From Lachnospiraceae bacterium (lineage in GTDB: Bacteria > Bacillota > Clostridia > Lachnospirales > Lachnospiraceae): DNA of 14,051 bases. Below the pieces are notes generated by a model. It saw only the letters and a program-made list of their open reading frames with translations, was not told the origin of the DNA and made no database searches. The position numbers and the translations under genes are program-made. This document shows positions 6,473 through 13,158 of the stretch, in pieces; within the stretch, counting starts at the first letter, position 1; every line of letters begins with the position of its first letter. The DNA is taken from contig DMCJ01000137.1 of the NCBI GenBank assembly GCA_003446735.1, positions 1 through 14,051 on the forward strand, given 5' to 3'.

Positions 6473-7453
6473 ATGGGACTTAATAACAGACAGTTTGATG
6501 AGATAATGTCCGTATATGATTCCAGGCGTCTTAAAAATATCAGACTTTCGGATAAAAGGAAGGATGAATTAAGAGAAAAGGTCAAAGGCTATTCGGATAT
6601 CGAGGATAAGATATTTTCCCTCAGAAGAAAGAAACTGGATCTATCCTTAAATGAAAAAGATCCGTCAGGTGATATCTCTTTGGTTGAGGATCAGATCCAA
6701 AGATTATATAATGAAAAAGAAGCCCTTGTTGTTTCGGCCGGTTTTCCTGCCGGATATGATAAGGTTGTTTATGATTGCCCTCTCTGCAAGGATACGGGCT
6801 TTTTGGAGAGCGAAGGAAAGAGATGTTCCTGCTTTATAAAAGAAAAGACAAAGCTTTTATTTAAGCAGTCGGGCCTCTCCGGATTACTTGCCGCGCAGAA
6901 CTATGACACCCTGGACATGTCCCTTATTGACGAAGAAGACAGAGGATCATATTCAAATGCGGTTGAGATATCAAAGAACTTTGCTTCATCATTCGATGAT
7001 AAATATGATAATCTCTTATTCTATGGCGGGATAGGCACGGGAAAGACTTTTCTTTCCTGCTGCATAGCCGGGGAGATAATGGAAAAGGGAAAGAGCGTTT
7101 TATATCTGAGCGCGGATAAGCTTTTCAAATCTCTTATCGACCTTCGTTTTGCCGAGGATAAGGATGAATATATGTCACTGACGGAAAGCATATCCGATTG
7201 CGATCTTCTCATCATCGATGACCTCGGCACCGAGGTTTCGGGAGAAAGGAGCGAGGCGGATTTCTTTACCATGTTAAATGACAGGAGTCTTGCCCATAAG
7301 CCTGTGATCATATCTACGAATCTCAATCTCGATGAGATAAGGAGCAGGTATTCAGAAAGAGTATTTTCAAGGATAAGCAATAATTTTACCATTTGTAAAT
7401 TTTCAGGTAAGGATTTAAGATTAAAGAAGAAACTTATTGAGATCAGAAAGTGA
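6473..7453 (+). CDS. dnaI: Replicative helicase loader, DnaI/DnaC-type AAA+ ATPase
   Basis: This encodes 326 residues. The N-terminal third is charged and helical and ends in a zinc-binding cluster CPLC...CSC (C102, C105, C118, C120), as in B. subtilis DnaI, where it contacts the replicative helicase. The C-terminal AAA+ domain has Walker A GGIGTGKT (185-192), Walker B LLIIDDLGTE (245-254), sensor-1-like STN (281-283) and a likely arginine finger in ERVFSRI (R296/R300). It loads the DnaB/DnaC-type hexameric helicase onto single-stranded DNA. The start is ATG at 6473; the Shine-Dalgarno AGGAGT overlaps the stop codon of the DnaD-like gene, suggesting translational coupling. It is often annotated as 'ATP-binding protein' or dnaC. 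Confidence 0.94.
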   Translation: MGLNNRQFDEIMSVYDSRRLKNIRLSDKRKDELREKVKGYSDIEDKIFSLRRKKLDLSLNEKDPSGDISLVEDQIQRLYNEKEALVVSAGFPAGYDKVVYDCPLCKDTGFLESEGKRCSCFIKEKTKLLFKQSGLSGLLAAQNYDTLDMSLIDEEDRGSYSNAVEISKNFASSFDDKYDNLLFYGGIGTGKTFLSCCIAGEIMEKGKSVLYLSADKLFKSLIDLRFAEDKDEYMSLTESISDCDLLIIDDLGTEVSGERSEADFFTMLNDRSLAHKPVIISTNLNLDEIRSRYSERVFSRISNNFTICKFSGKDLRLKKKLIEIRK

Positions 7454-7462
7454 GGATCACCC

Positions 7463-8647
7463 ATGTCCAGAAATGAAGAACTCAGAGACCTGGAGACCAT
7501 TCCTGTCGGAAGTCTCGGCATCATCGCGCTCAAAAGCTGTGCAGAGCTGGGAGCCAAAGTTGACAGATACCTTGTCAACTGGAGAACGGAAAGAGAAAAC
7601 GAACACAGCAATTCTCTTGCATTTAAAGGCTATCAAAGAGATTCGTATCTGATAGATACCAAGGTGCCCCGATTCGGTTCGGGCGAAGCAAAAGGCGTGA
7701 TCTTAGAGTCAGTCAGAGGAGCTGATCTTTATCTCCTCGTGGATGTGGCCAACTATTCCCTTACATATTCGCTCTGCGGTTCACCCAACCGCATGTCCCC
7801 CGATGATCATTTCCAGGATCTTAAGAGGATAATAGCGGCAGTCGGAGGTAAGGCAAGAAGGATAACGGTAATAATGCCCTTCCTCTATGAGAGCAGACAG
7901 CATAAGAGGAGCAGCCGTGAATCACTTGACTGCGCGATAGCTCTTCAGGAGCTCGTATCCATGGGAGTAGACAATATCATAACCTTTGACGCCCATGATT
8001 CGAGAGTACAGAATGCGATCCCCTTAAGCGGGTTCGAAACGGTTCAGCCGGTATATCAGTTTATCAAAGGCCTGCTTGGAAAAGTCAAGGATCTTAAGAT
8101 AGATTCCGACCATATGATGGTCGTAAGCCCCGATGAAGGCGGAATGAGCCGTGCCATATACATGGCCAACGTTTTAGGCCTTGATATGGGTATGTTCTAT
8201 AAGAGAAGGGATTATACAAAGGTAGTTGACGGAAGGAATCCGATAATCGCACACGAATTCCTCGGTTCGAGCGTTGAAGGAAAGGATATCATAGTTGTGG
8301 ATGATATGATCTCTTCCGGTGACAGCGTACTCGAAGTTGCGGCAGCGCTCAAGAAAAGAAAAGCCGGACGTATATTCCCCTGCGTGACTTTCGGATTATT
8401 CACCAACGGCCTTGAGAAATTTGATGAGGCTCATAAGAGAGGCGATATCGACCACATACTCACGACCAACCTCATATATCAGTCTCCGGAGCTTTTAAGC
8501 CGCGATTATTACATTAACTGCGACTTATCCAAATACATCGCCTACATCATAGATACCTTGAATCATGATGAGTCCATAAGCGATCTTTTAAATCCCAGTG
8601 AAAGGATACAGAAGCTTATAAACAGATACAGAAACGGAGAGATTTAA
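7463..8647 (+). CDS. prs: Ribose-phosphate pyrophosphokinase (PRPP synthetase), long divergent form
   Basis: The protein has 394 residues, against about 315 for classical bacterial Prs; the extra length is an N-terminal extension and internal insertions. It makes PRPP from ribose-5-phosphate and ATP for purine, pyrimidine, NAD, His and Trp synthesis. Supporting motifs are DAHD (176-179, the metal/nucleotide site), SPDEGGMSRA (222-231), the catalytic K-R pair in YKRRD (K247, R248), and the PRPP-binding loop VVDDMISSGDS (278-288). The classical ARQDRK nucleotide loop is replaced by ESRQHKR (143-149) and DTAGT by SSGDS, so allosteric control may differ. The start is ATG at 7463 with GAGG 8 bases upstream, overlapping the previous stop. 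It lies 9 bp after dnaI in the same operon. Confidence 0.9.
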   Translation: MSRNEELRDLETIPVGSLGIIALKSCAELGAKVDRYLVNWRTERENEHSNSLAFKGYQRDSYLIDTKVPRFGSGEAKGVILESVRGADLYLLVDVANYSLTYSLCGSPNRMSPDDHFQDLKRIIAAVGGKARRITVIMPFLYESRQHKRSSRESLDCAIALQELVSMGVDNIITFDAHDSRVQNAIPLSGFETVQPVYQFIKGLLGKVKDLKIDSDHMMVVSPDEGGMSRAIYMANVLGLDMGMFYKRRDYTKVVDGRNPIIAHEFLGSSVEGKDIIVVDDMISSGDSVLEVAAALKKRKAGRIFPCVTFGLFTNGLEKFDEAHKRGDIDHILTTNLIYQSPELLSRDYYINCDLSKYIAYIIDTLNHDESISDLLNPSERIQKLINRYRNGEI

Positions 8648-8661
8648 ACAGGGGGACGGGT

Positions 8662-10965
8662 ATGGCAAGAAAAAACATAGGGTTCATGACAACCGAATAT
8701 TCGGAGATCTTTTCGAAGACAGTTACTCAGGGAGCCATGTTTGCTGCGGAAGAAGAGGATGTTAACCTCTACATAATGGCGGGCGGTTATTTTGATGCTC
8801 CTTACATGGATGTAGGAAAGACCAAATTCGAATATCAGAACAATTATCTTTTCAATTTCGCGGATAAGACAAATCTTGATGTCCTTATTATACTTCTGGG
8901 TCCGATAGCAAGCAATATCGATGCTACCGCCCAGAAGAGATTCGTCGAGCAATATAAGGATATTCCCATAATCACAATAGGAAATAAAGTAAGAGGATAC
9001 ACAAATGTATCCTTTGATAACAGAGGCGGCTTCATGAGAGAGGTGGAGTACCTTATCACCGATCTTGACAAGACAAAGATAGGTCTTGTCTGCGGCCCCG
9101 CTACAAACGAAGATGCTTTTGAAAGACGTGAAGCATATAAGCAGGTCCTGACCAATCATTCCATTCCCGTAGAGGACAGGAAGATCGTATACGGTAATTT
9201 CTCCGAACACAGCGAGGAAGCCGTGGAGCAGCTCCTTGATCAGAACGAAGATCTTGAAGCAATAGTTTTTTCAAATGATTATATGGCTCTTGCCGGATAC
9301 AGGGTCTTTGAAAAAAGAGGTATTATCCCGGGCAAGGATATAGTTGTCGTAGCCTTTGACGATTCACCTTTTGCGGCTCTTATGTCCCCGTCACTTACAA
9401 CGACAAGGGCAAATCCCGCGATGCTCGGATATACTGCGGTAAAGGAAGCTGTCGGAATGTATGAAAATACTGATGACGATATCCGTATAGATACCGTCTT
9501 TGTACCGAGAAGGTCAAGCCATGTCGATGCGATAGGTGTTGAGGAAAAAGTCGGGATCAATTACAGCTTTGTTCCCGGAAAGGATCCTGCGACAAAATTA
9601 GTCGAGCAGATGGACAGGCGTCTTCTTCAGGGCAGGGCAAGTAACGGAGAGATAGCGGCCATAAAGGAAAAGCTTGTCGAGCTTGTGGACTGGTTCAATC
9701 TTCAGGTTTATGACAGCAGTATAGATGAGGTTTTATATAACGACCTATACAGGAAATGCAATGATCTTACAACAGAGCTGATAAAGCGCTTTAACAGCGT
9801 GAGTCTTGTAAGAGAAGTTCATTCCTGCCTTATTCCCATATATGCGGAGACAGTCCGTGACGATACGGACAAGGCGCTCATGTATCAGATGATGGCTGAC
9901 TGCTTCCAGAATGCGCTTCTTGAAAATGAAAGAAGAAAAGTGGAGATCACGAAGCTTTACAGCAGGGTCACTAAAAAGACCATGGAAGTTACGAGGATGA
10001 TCGTTTCCGACAGGGAAAAGATGAACAATACATATGAGCTTTTTAATGCCATGGATGAACTTGGCTTTTCAAGGAGCTATATGCTGCTTTTTAAAGACAC
10101 CATCAGATGCAGAAAGAACGGAGACTGGGTAAGACCCGGCTCGTTCAGGATCTCGGCATGTCAGATCGGAGATAAGAGTTTCCGTCCCGAGGAAGATAAA
10201 AGAGAATTGACCGTTGAGCATTTATTTGAATGTCCTGATGTGGAAGACGGATCCAGGAAGACATATCTTTTATCCTTCCTTTTTGCGAACGATGAGCAAT
10301 ACGGCATCCTTGTAGCTGAGCCAAAGGATCATGAGATATCGGTAATGGAAGCGATCGCGTTCCAGATATCTTCGGCGATCCAGACCGTTCATCTGATAAG
10401 AGGCATGGATCAGGTCAGACTCCAGCTTGCCGACAGCCTTGAAAAACAGAGAAAGAACAATGAAAAGCTGGAGCTGTTGTCAAAGTCGGATGAGCTTACG
10501 CAGCTTTATAACAGACGAGGGTTCATGACTGCCGTTGAGGAAAAGATGAAGAATCCTTCAAGTAAGGGTAAGCGCTGCGTGGTACTTTACGGCGATATAA
10601 ATAACGTGAATCTGATAAATGACAAATTCGGACATGAAGAAGGCAATTTTGCGATCAGGGGTATCGCCGAGATCTTAAGGGAGACTTTAGGCGGCAATCA
10701 GATAATAGGACGTCTTGGCGGAGACGAATTCGCGGCTTTCCTGATCTCGGATAATAAGGATATTGCTTCTTCCGTAAGAGAGAAGATAGATAAGAATACC
10801 GAAAAATACAATGAAGGTACTGATAAGCCTTATTACATCAGTATGTGCGTTGGGGTAAGCTCTTTTGTAAATGACGGTACGTCTACTGTTGATGAGGCAT
10901 TGGTTCGGGCCGATGTGGACCTTTATCTCCAGAAAAAGAGATGTATAGACAAGGTTCTTAAGTAA
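8662..10965 (+). CDS. Cytosolic diguanylate cyclase with LacI-type ligand-binding domain
   Basis: The product has 767 residues. Residues about 3-290 match the effector-binding (periplasmic-binding-protein-like) half of LacI/GalR regulators: NIGFMTTEYSEIF at the start, then FDNRGG, EAIVFSNDYMALAGYRVFEKRGIIPGKDIVVVAFDDSP and SLTTTRANP. There is no N-terminal helix-turn-helix, signal peptide or membrane helix, so this is a soluble cytoplasmic sensor. Residues about 310-450 are helical, about 450-580 look GAF-like (YGILVAEPKDHEISVMEAIAFQIS), and a short coiled coil leads into a GGDEF domain (about 605-767) that begins DELTQLYNRRGF and contains RLGGDEF (684-690). An intact GGDEF signature predicts c-di-GMP synthesis. 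No RxxD inhibitory site is seen five residues before it. The ligand, probably a sugar or nucleoside, is unknown. The start is ATG with AGGGGG upstream, 14 bp after prs. Confidence 0.9.
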   Translation: MARKNIGFMTTEYSEIFSKTVTQGAMFAAEEEDVNLYIMAGGYFDAPYMDVGKTKFEYQNNYLFNFADKTNLDVLIILLGPIASNIDATAQKRFVEQYKDIPIITIGNKVRGYTNVSFDNRGGFMREVEYLITDLDKTKIGLVCGPATNEDAFERREAYKQVLTNHSIPVEDRKIVYGNFSEHSEEAVEQLLDQNEDLEAIVFSNDYMALAGYRVFEKRGIIPGKDIVVVAFDDSPFAALMSPSLTTTRANPAMLGYTAVKEAVGMYENTDDDIRIDTVFVPRRSSHVDAIGVEEKVGINYSFVPGKDPATKLVEQMDRRLLQGRASNGEIAAIKEKLVELVDWFNLQVYDSSIDEVLYNDLYRKCNDLTTELIKRFNSVSLVREVHSCLIPIYAETVRDDTDKALMYQMMADCFQNALLENERRKVEITKLYSRVTKKTMEVTRMIVSDREKMNNTYELFNAMDELGFSRSYMLLFKDTIRCRKNGDWVRPGSFRISACQIGDKSFRPEEDKRELTVEHLFECPDVEDGSRKTYLLSFLFANDEQYGILVAEPKDHEISVMEAIAFQISSAIQTVHLIRGMDQVRLQLADSLEKQRKNNEKLELLSKSDELTQLYNRRGFMTAVEEKMKNPSSKGKRCVVLYGDINNVNLINDKFGHEEGNFAIRGIAEILRETLGGNQIIGRLGGDEFAAFLISDNKDIASSVREKIDKNTEKYNEGTDKPYYISMCVGVSSFVNDGTSTVDEALVRADVDLYLQKKRCIDKVLK

Positions 10966-11000
10966 GACATAAAGATCTATAAAACGGAAAGGGGATAGTA

Positions 11001-11729
11001 ATGAAAGAAGAGATCGAAAAACTGCAGCAGATGATAGATGAGAGTAGTTCCATCGTCTTTTTCGGGGGAGCGGGTGTTTCCACGGAGAGCGGGATCCCGG
11101 ATTTCAGAAGTGTGGACGGACTCTATCACCAGAAATACGATTATCCTCCCGAGACGATATTAAGCCATACGTTCTTTGTCAGGAAAACGGATGAGTTCTA
11201 CAGGTTTTACAGAGATAAGATGCTCTGTCTTGATGCAAAGCCCAATGCGGCACATTTAAAGCTTGCCGAGCTTGAAAGAGCCGGAAAGCTTAAGGCTGTC
11301 GTAACGCAGAATATAGACGGTCTTCATCAGTCGGCCGGAAGCAAAAACGTATACGAGCTTCACGGAAGCGTACTTAGGAATTATTGCACGCAGTGCGGCA
11401 AATTCCACGATGTGAAATTCATAATGAATTCCGAGGGGGTTCCGAGGTGCGAATGCGGAGGTCTTGTAAAACCGGATGTGGTCCTTTATGAAGAAGGACT
11501 CGATAACAATGTGATGAGCGGCGCCATAAGAGCCATAAGCGAGGCAGATATGCTGATCATAGGAGGTACATCCCTGGTGGTATATCCCGCGGCGGGACTG
11601 GTAAATTATTACAGGGGAAATAAGCTGGTCCTTATTAACAAATCATCGACATCGATCGACAGTTCGGCGGATCTGGTGATAGCGGATGCCATCGGAGAAG
11701 TCTTTTCACAGATAAAAGTAAATGCATAA
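11001..11729 (+). CDS. cobB: NAD-dependent protein deacylase, sirtuin (Sir2/CobB family)
   Basis: This encodes 242 residues, the normal length for bacterial sirtuins. It removes acyl groups from lysines using NAD, producing nicotinamide and O-acyl-ADP-ribose. NAD-binding motifs are GAGVSTESGIPDFR (23-36), TQNIDGLHQ (102-110) and GTSLVVYPAAG (189-199). The catalytic His is H121 in LHGS, and the structural zinc site is C129/C132/C150/C152 (YCTQC...CECGG). The segment EFYRFYRDKM does not fit the Tyr-x-x-Arg pattern of desuccinylase-type CobB/SIRT5 (Y-x-x-Y here), so deacetylase activity is the better guess. The start is ATG at 11001 with AAAGGGGAT upstream. It is the last gene of the five-gene operon, 35 bp after the GGDEF gene, and a terminator follows. 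The symbol is by family and may be given as srtN elsewhere. Confidence 0.94.
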   Translation: MKEEIEKLQQMIDESSSIVFFGGAGVSTESGIPDFRSVDGLYHQKYDYPPETILSHTFFVRKTDEFYRFYRDKMLCLDAKPNAAHLKLAELERAGKLKAVVTQNIDGLHQSAGSKNVYELHGSVLRNYCTQCGKFHDVKFIMNSEGVPRCECGGLVKPDVVLYEEGLDNNVMSGAIRAISEADMLIIGGTSLVVYPAAGLVNYYRGNKLVLINKSSTSIDSSADLVIADAIGEVFSQIKVNA

Positions 11730-11759
11730 AAGTTAATACATAAAAGTTGACGCATAAAA
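11725..11759. repeat. Short imperfect tandem repeat, 14-base unit
   Basis: CATAAAAGTTAATA (11725-11738) is followed directly by CATAAAAGTTGACG (11739-11752) and a partial third copy CATAAAA. The first copy overlaps the sirtuin stop codon. It probably arose by local duplication at the end of the gene, and no function is evident. Confidence 0.6.
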
Positions 11760-11760
11760 A

Positions 11761-11798
11761 AATAACCCGACCGTTTCCGGCCGGGTATTATTTTGCTT
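11761..11798. terminator. Bidirectional terminator between the sirtuin and rpsR
   Basis: ACCCGACCG (11765-11773) pairs with CGGCCGGGT (11778-11786) across a TTTC loop, with one A.C mismatch. Plus-strand transcripts continue into TATTATTTTGCTT. Minus-strand transcripts continue into TTATTTTTTATG, which is the stronger T-tract. The two operons converge here, so one hairpin can serve both. Confidence 0.82.
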
Positions 11799-12063
11799 AG
11801 TCCTGTACGTAGGGCATAAGAGCGATATGACGTGCACGCTTGATAGCTACGGTAAGAGCTCTCTGATGCTTAGCACAGTTTCCTGTGATCCTTCTGGGAA
11901 GGATCTTTCCTCTTTCGGAAATGTATCTGCGAAGCTTTGCGGTATCTTTGTAATCGATCTCGCCTTCTTTACCGCAGAATACACAAACTTTTCTTCTTCT
12001 CCTGCCAAGACCCGGTCTTCTCTTAGCGGGTCCGTCGGGTCTTTCGGTCTTATTGTAAGCCAT
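11797..12063 (-). CDS. rpsR: 30S ribosomal protein S18
   Basis: The 88-residue basic protein matches S18 throughout: RRRRKVCVFCGKE, DYKDTAKLRRYISERGKILPRRITGNCAKHQRALTVAIKRARHIALMPY. It binds the 30S platform together with S6. Cys27, Cys30, Cys63 and His66 form the zinc-binding set, so this is the zinc-containing (C+) form; many bacteria have a cysteine-less paralogue used under zinc limitation. The start is ATG with GGAGG about 7 bases upstream. It is the last gene of rpsF-ssb-rpsR, 24 bp after ssb, and ends at the shared terminator. Confidence 0.97.
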   Translation of the reverse strand: MAYNKTERPDGPAKRRPGLGRRRRKVCVFCGKEGEIDYKDTAKLRRYISERGKILPRRITGNCAKHQRALTVAIKRARHIALMPYVQD

Positions 12064-12087
12064 GTTATTGCCTCCGTTTCATACTCT

Positions 12088-12537
12088 CTAATTGAACGGC
12101 AATTCCTCGATCCCATCGGGGATATTCATAAAGTCATCATTTGCTGCTACGGGAGCTGCGTCCTGCTGTGCGGGTGCGCTGTATCCGCCTTCACCCTGAG
12201 CACCTGATGCATTCTTGCTCTCGGCAAATTCATGATCTTCAACAATAACATCGGTAGTATATACCTTAACGCCATCCTTGTTGGTGTAACTTCCGGTCTG
12301 GATCCTGCCTGTAACTGCGATCTTGGTTCCTTTGTGGAGATACTTCTCTGCAAATTCACCCTGACGTCCGAATGCGACACAGTTGATGAAGTCAGCGGTC
12401 TGTCCGTCATTATTGTTGGATCTTCTTCTGTCTACAGCTAAAGAGTATCTTGCGATCGCCATGGGCGAATCGCCACTCTGTGAATATCTTACTTCGGGAT
12501 CTCTGGTCAAACGTCCCATTAGAATTACTTTGTTCAT
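12088..12537 (-). CDS. ssb: Single-stranded DNA-binding protein
   Basis: This encodes 149 residues. The OB-fold is clear from the start (MNKVILMGRLTRDPEVRYSQSG) through DFINCVAFGRQGEFAEKYLHKGTKIAVTGRIQTGSYTNKDG to about residue 108, followed by a Gln/Ala/Gly-rich flexible tail. It coats single-stranded DNA and recruits repair and replication proteins through its C-terminal tip. That tip here reads DGIEELPFN: it resembles the usual DDLPF but carries one extra Asn after the Phe. The start is ATG at 12535-12537, preceded by GAGGAAT; the frame continues 47 codons upstream into rpsF, but that part does not resemble SSB. The gene lies 16 bp after rpsF, the standard rpsF-ssb-rpsR order. Confidence 0.96.
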   Translation of the reverse strand: MNKVILMGRLTRDPEVRYSQSGDSPMAIARYSLAVDRRRSNNNDGQTADFINCVAFGRQGEFAEKYLHKGTKIAVTGRIQTGSYTNKDGVKVYTTDVIVEDHEFAESKNASGAQGEGGYSAPAQQDAAPVAANDDFMNIPDGIEELPFN

Positions 12538-12553
12538 ACTGATTCCTCTTTCT

Positions 12554-12844
12554 TTATGCCTCGTCTTGGCGAACGCATAAGTATCTGATGACATTTTCCA
12601 TGATACGAACGTTGTTCTCAACTTCGTAAGGCACGGAAGTATCACCGTCGAATCTGATGAAGTAGTAGTAAGCTTCACTCATCTTCTGAATGTCATAGGC
12701 AAGCTTCTTCTTGCCCCATTCGTCAACTTCTGTTACTGTTCCACCAAATCTTTCGATGTAGCCTTTTATCTTATCAATGGTAGCGGCTCTTTCGTCATCT
12801 TCGATCTTAGCATTCACAATAACGGCTAACTCATACTTGTTCAT
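12554..12844 (-). CDS. rpsF: 30S ribosomal protein S6
   Basis: The 96-residue protein matches S6: MNKYELAVIVNAKIEDDERAATIDKIKGYIERFGGTVTEVDEWGKKKLAYDIQKMSEAYYYFIRFDGD. S6 forms a heterodimer with S18 on the 30S platform. The strong Shine-Dalgarno AAAGGAGGT lies 9 bases before the ATG. It is the first gene of rpsF-ssb-rpsR, preceded by a promoter and a leader hairpin. In many bacteria the S6:S18 complex represses its own mRNA. Confidence 0.97.
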   Translation of the reverse strand: MNKYELAVIVNAKIEDDERAATIDKIKGYIERFGGTVTEVDEWGKKKLAYDIQKMSEAYYYFIRFDGDTSVPYEVENNVRIMENVIRYLCVRQDEA

Positions 12845-12871
12845 GCTTTTTTTACCTCCTTTTGGACTCTG

Positions 12872-12892
12872 GCCCTAAGTCTTGCTTAGAGC
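12872..12892 (-). promoter_or_regulatory. Leader hairpin in the rpsF operon 5' UTR
   Basis: On the minus strand GCTCTAAG and CTTAGGGC form an 8-bp stem (one G.U pair) with loop CAAGA. It ends 11 bases before the rpsF Shine-Dalgarno. A mutually exclusive 5-bp stem, CTTGC with GCAAG (12881-12885 and 12891-12895), uses the same bases. A role in autoregulation by S6:S18 is possible, but the CCG element described for the known S6:S18-binding leader is not evident here. Confidence 0.45.
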
Positions 12893-12917
12893 AAGGAATG
12901 ATATATCACGAAGCACT

Positions 12918-12946
12918 ATATTATCATAAAAATCAAAGGTTTGCAA
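12918..12946 (-). promoter_or_regulatory. rpsF-ssb-rpsR promoter
   Basis: Read on the minus strand, the -35 is TTGCAA (12941-12946), the spacer is 17 bases, and the -10 is TAATAT (12918-12923) preceded by an extended TG (TGATAATAT). It implies a leader of about 65 bases before rpsF. The -35 lies inside a 20-bp near-palindrome. Confidence 0.68.
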
Positions 12947-12953
12947 GCCTTTG
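12934..12953. repeat. Near-perfect 20-bp palindrome over the rpsF -35 box
   Basis: CAAAGG-T-TTGCAA-G-CCTTTG is self-complementary at 18 of 20 positions; only the T/G pair breaks symmetry. It is centred exactly on the -35 hexamer of the rpsF-ssb-rpsR promoter, which is where a repressor operator would act. It does not match the Firmicute LexA box. No terminator-like T-run follows on either strand at the right distance. Confidence 0.55.
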
Positions 12954-13158
12954 CGGCAATAATCTTCGTTATTTTAAAAGAAGATAAAACTGCCCGGTTT
13001 GCGCTGAATATCAATTTACCACAATATGTGGTGGGATTTGAAGGAAGGTAATGAGCATTAATCCTATATGATGCGGTTGAAAGAGGGCCTGAAAATATGG
13101 TATAATTTCCGCAGGTTTGGGGTTTTCCCCGCCGATTTTGTGTATACAGGACAGGGAA
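12954..13158. other. Non-coding region between the rpsF and GdpP promoters
   Basis: The gene-free stretch between rpsF and gdpP spans 12845-13158. Besides the rpsF leader and promoter, it contains a perfect inverted repeat ACCACA-ATA-TGTGGT (13018-13032), the GdpP promoter (13077-13106) and a small GGGG-TTTT-CCCC hairpin (13119-13130) near the predicted transcript start. No credible open reading frame or known RNA was found in the remainder. Confidence 0.6.
13077..13106 (+). promoter_or_regulatory. gdpP promoter
   Basis: TTGAAA (13077-13082, 5 of 6 to the -35 consensus) and a perfect TATAAT (13101-13106) are separated by 18 bases, with TG in the extended -10 position (TGGTATAAT). The transcript would start near 13112-13114, giving a leader of about 45 bases to the ATG at 13159. 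This is the best sigma-A-type promoter in the window. Confidence 0.78.

Noticed and set aside
7021..7611. Minus-strand open frame of 196 codons
   Set aside because: It is antisense to the AAA+ domain of the helicase loader and the start of prs, both of which are clearly real.
8644..9210. Minus-strand open frame of 188 codons
   Set aside because: It is antisense to the LacI-type domain of the GGDEF protein and shows no family resemblance.
11827..12207. Plus-strand open frame of 126 codons
   Set aside because: It lies antisense across rpsR and the end of ssb, has no ribosome-binding site and no recognisable protein features.
12538..12678. 47-residue N-terminal extension of SSB
   Set aside because: It overlaps rpsF in another frame, and the OB-fold begins exactly at MNKVILMGRL after a Shine-Dalgarno.
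13051..13071. Six-codon frame MSINPI with an upstream AAGGAAGG
   Set aside because: It lies upstream of the gdpP -35 box and outside any predicted transcript; too short to support.
13119..13130. GGGG-TTTT-CCCC as a terminator or attenuator
   Set aside because: The stem has only 4 bp and no T-run follows; it sits at the 5' end of the gdpP transcript and is at most a small leader hairpin.
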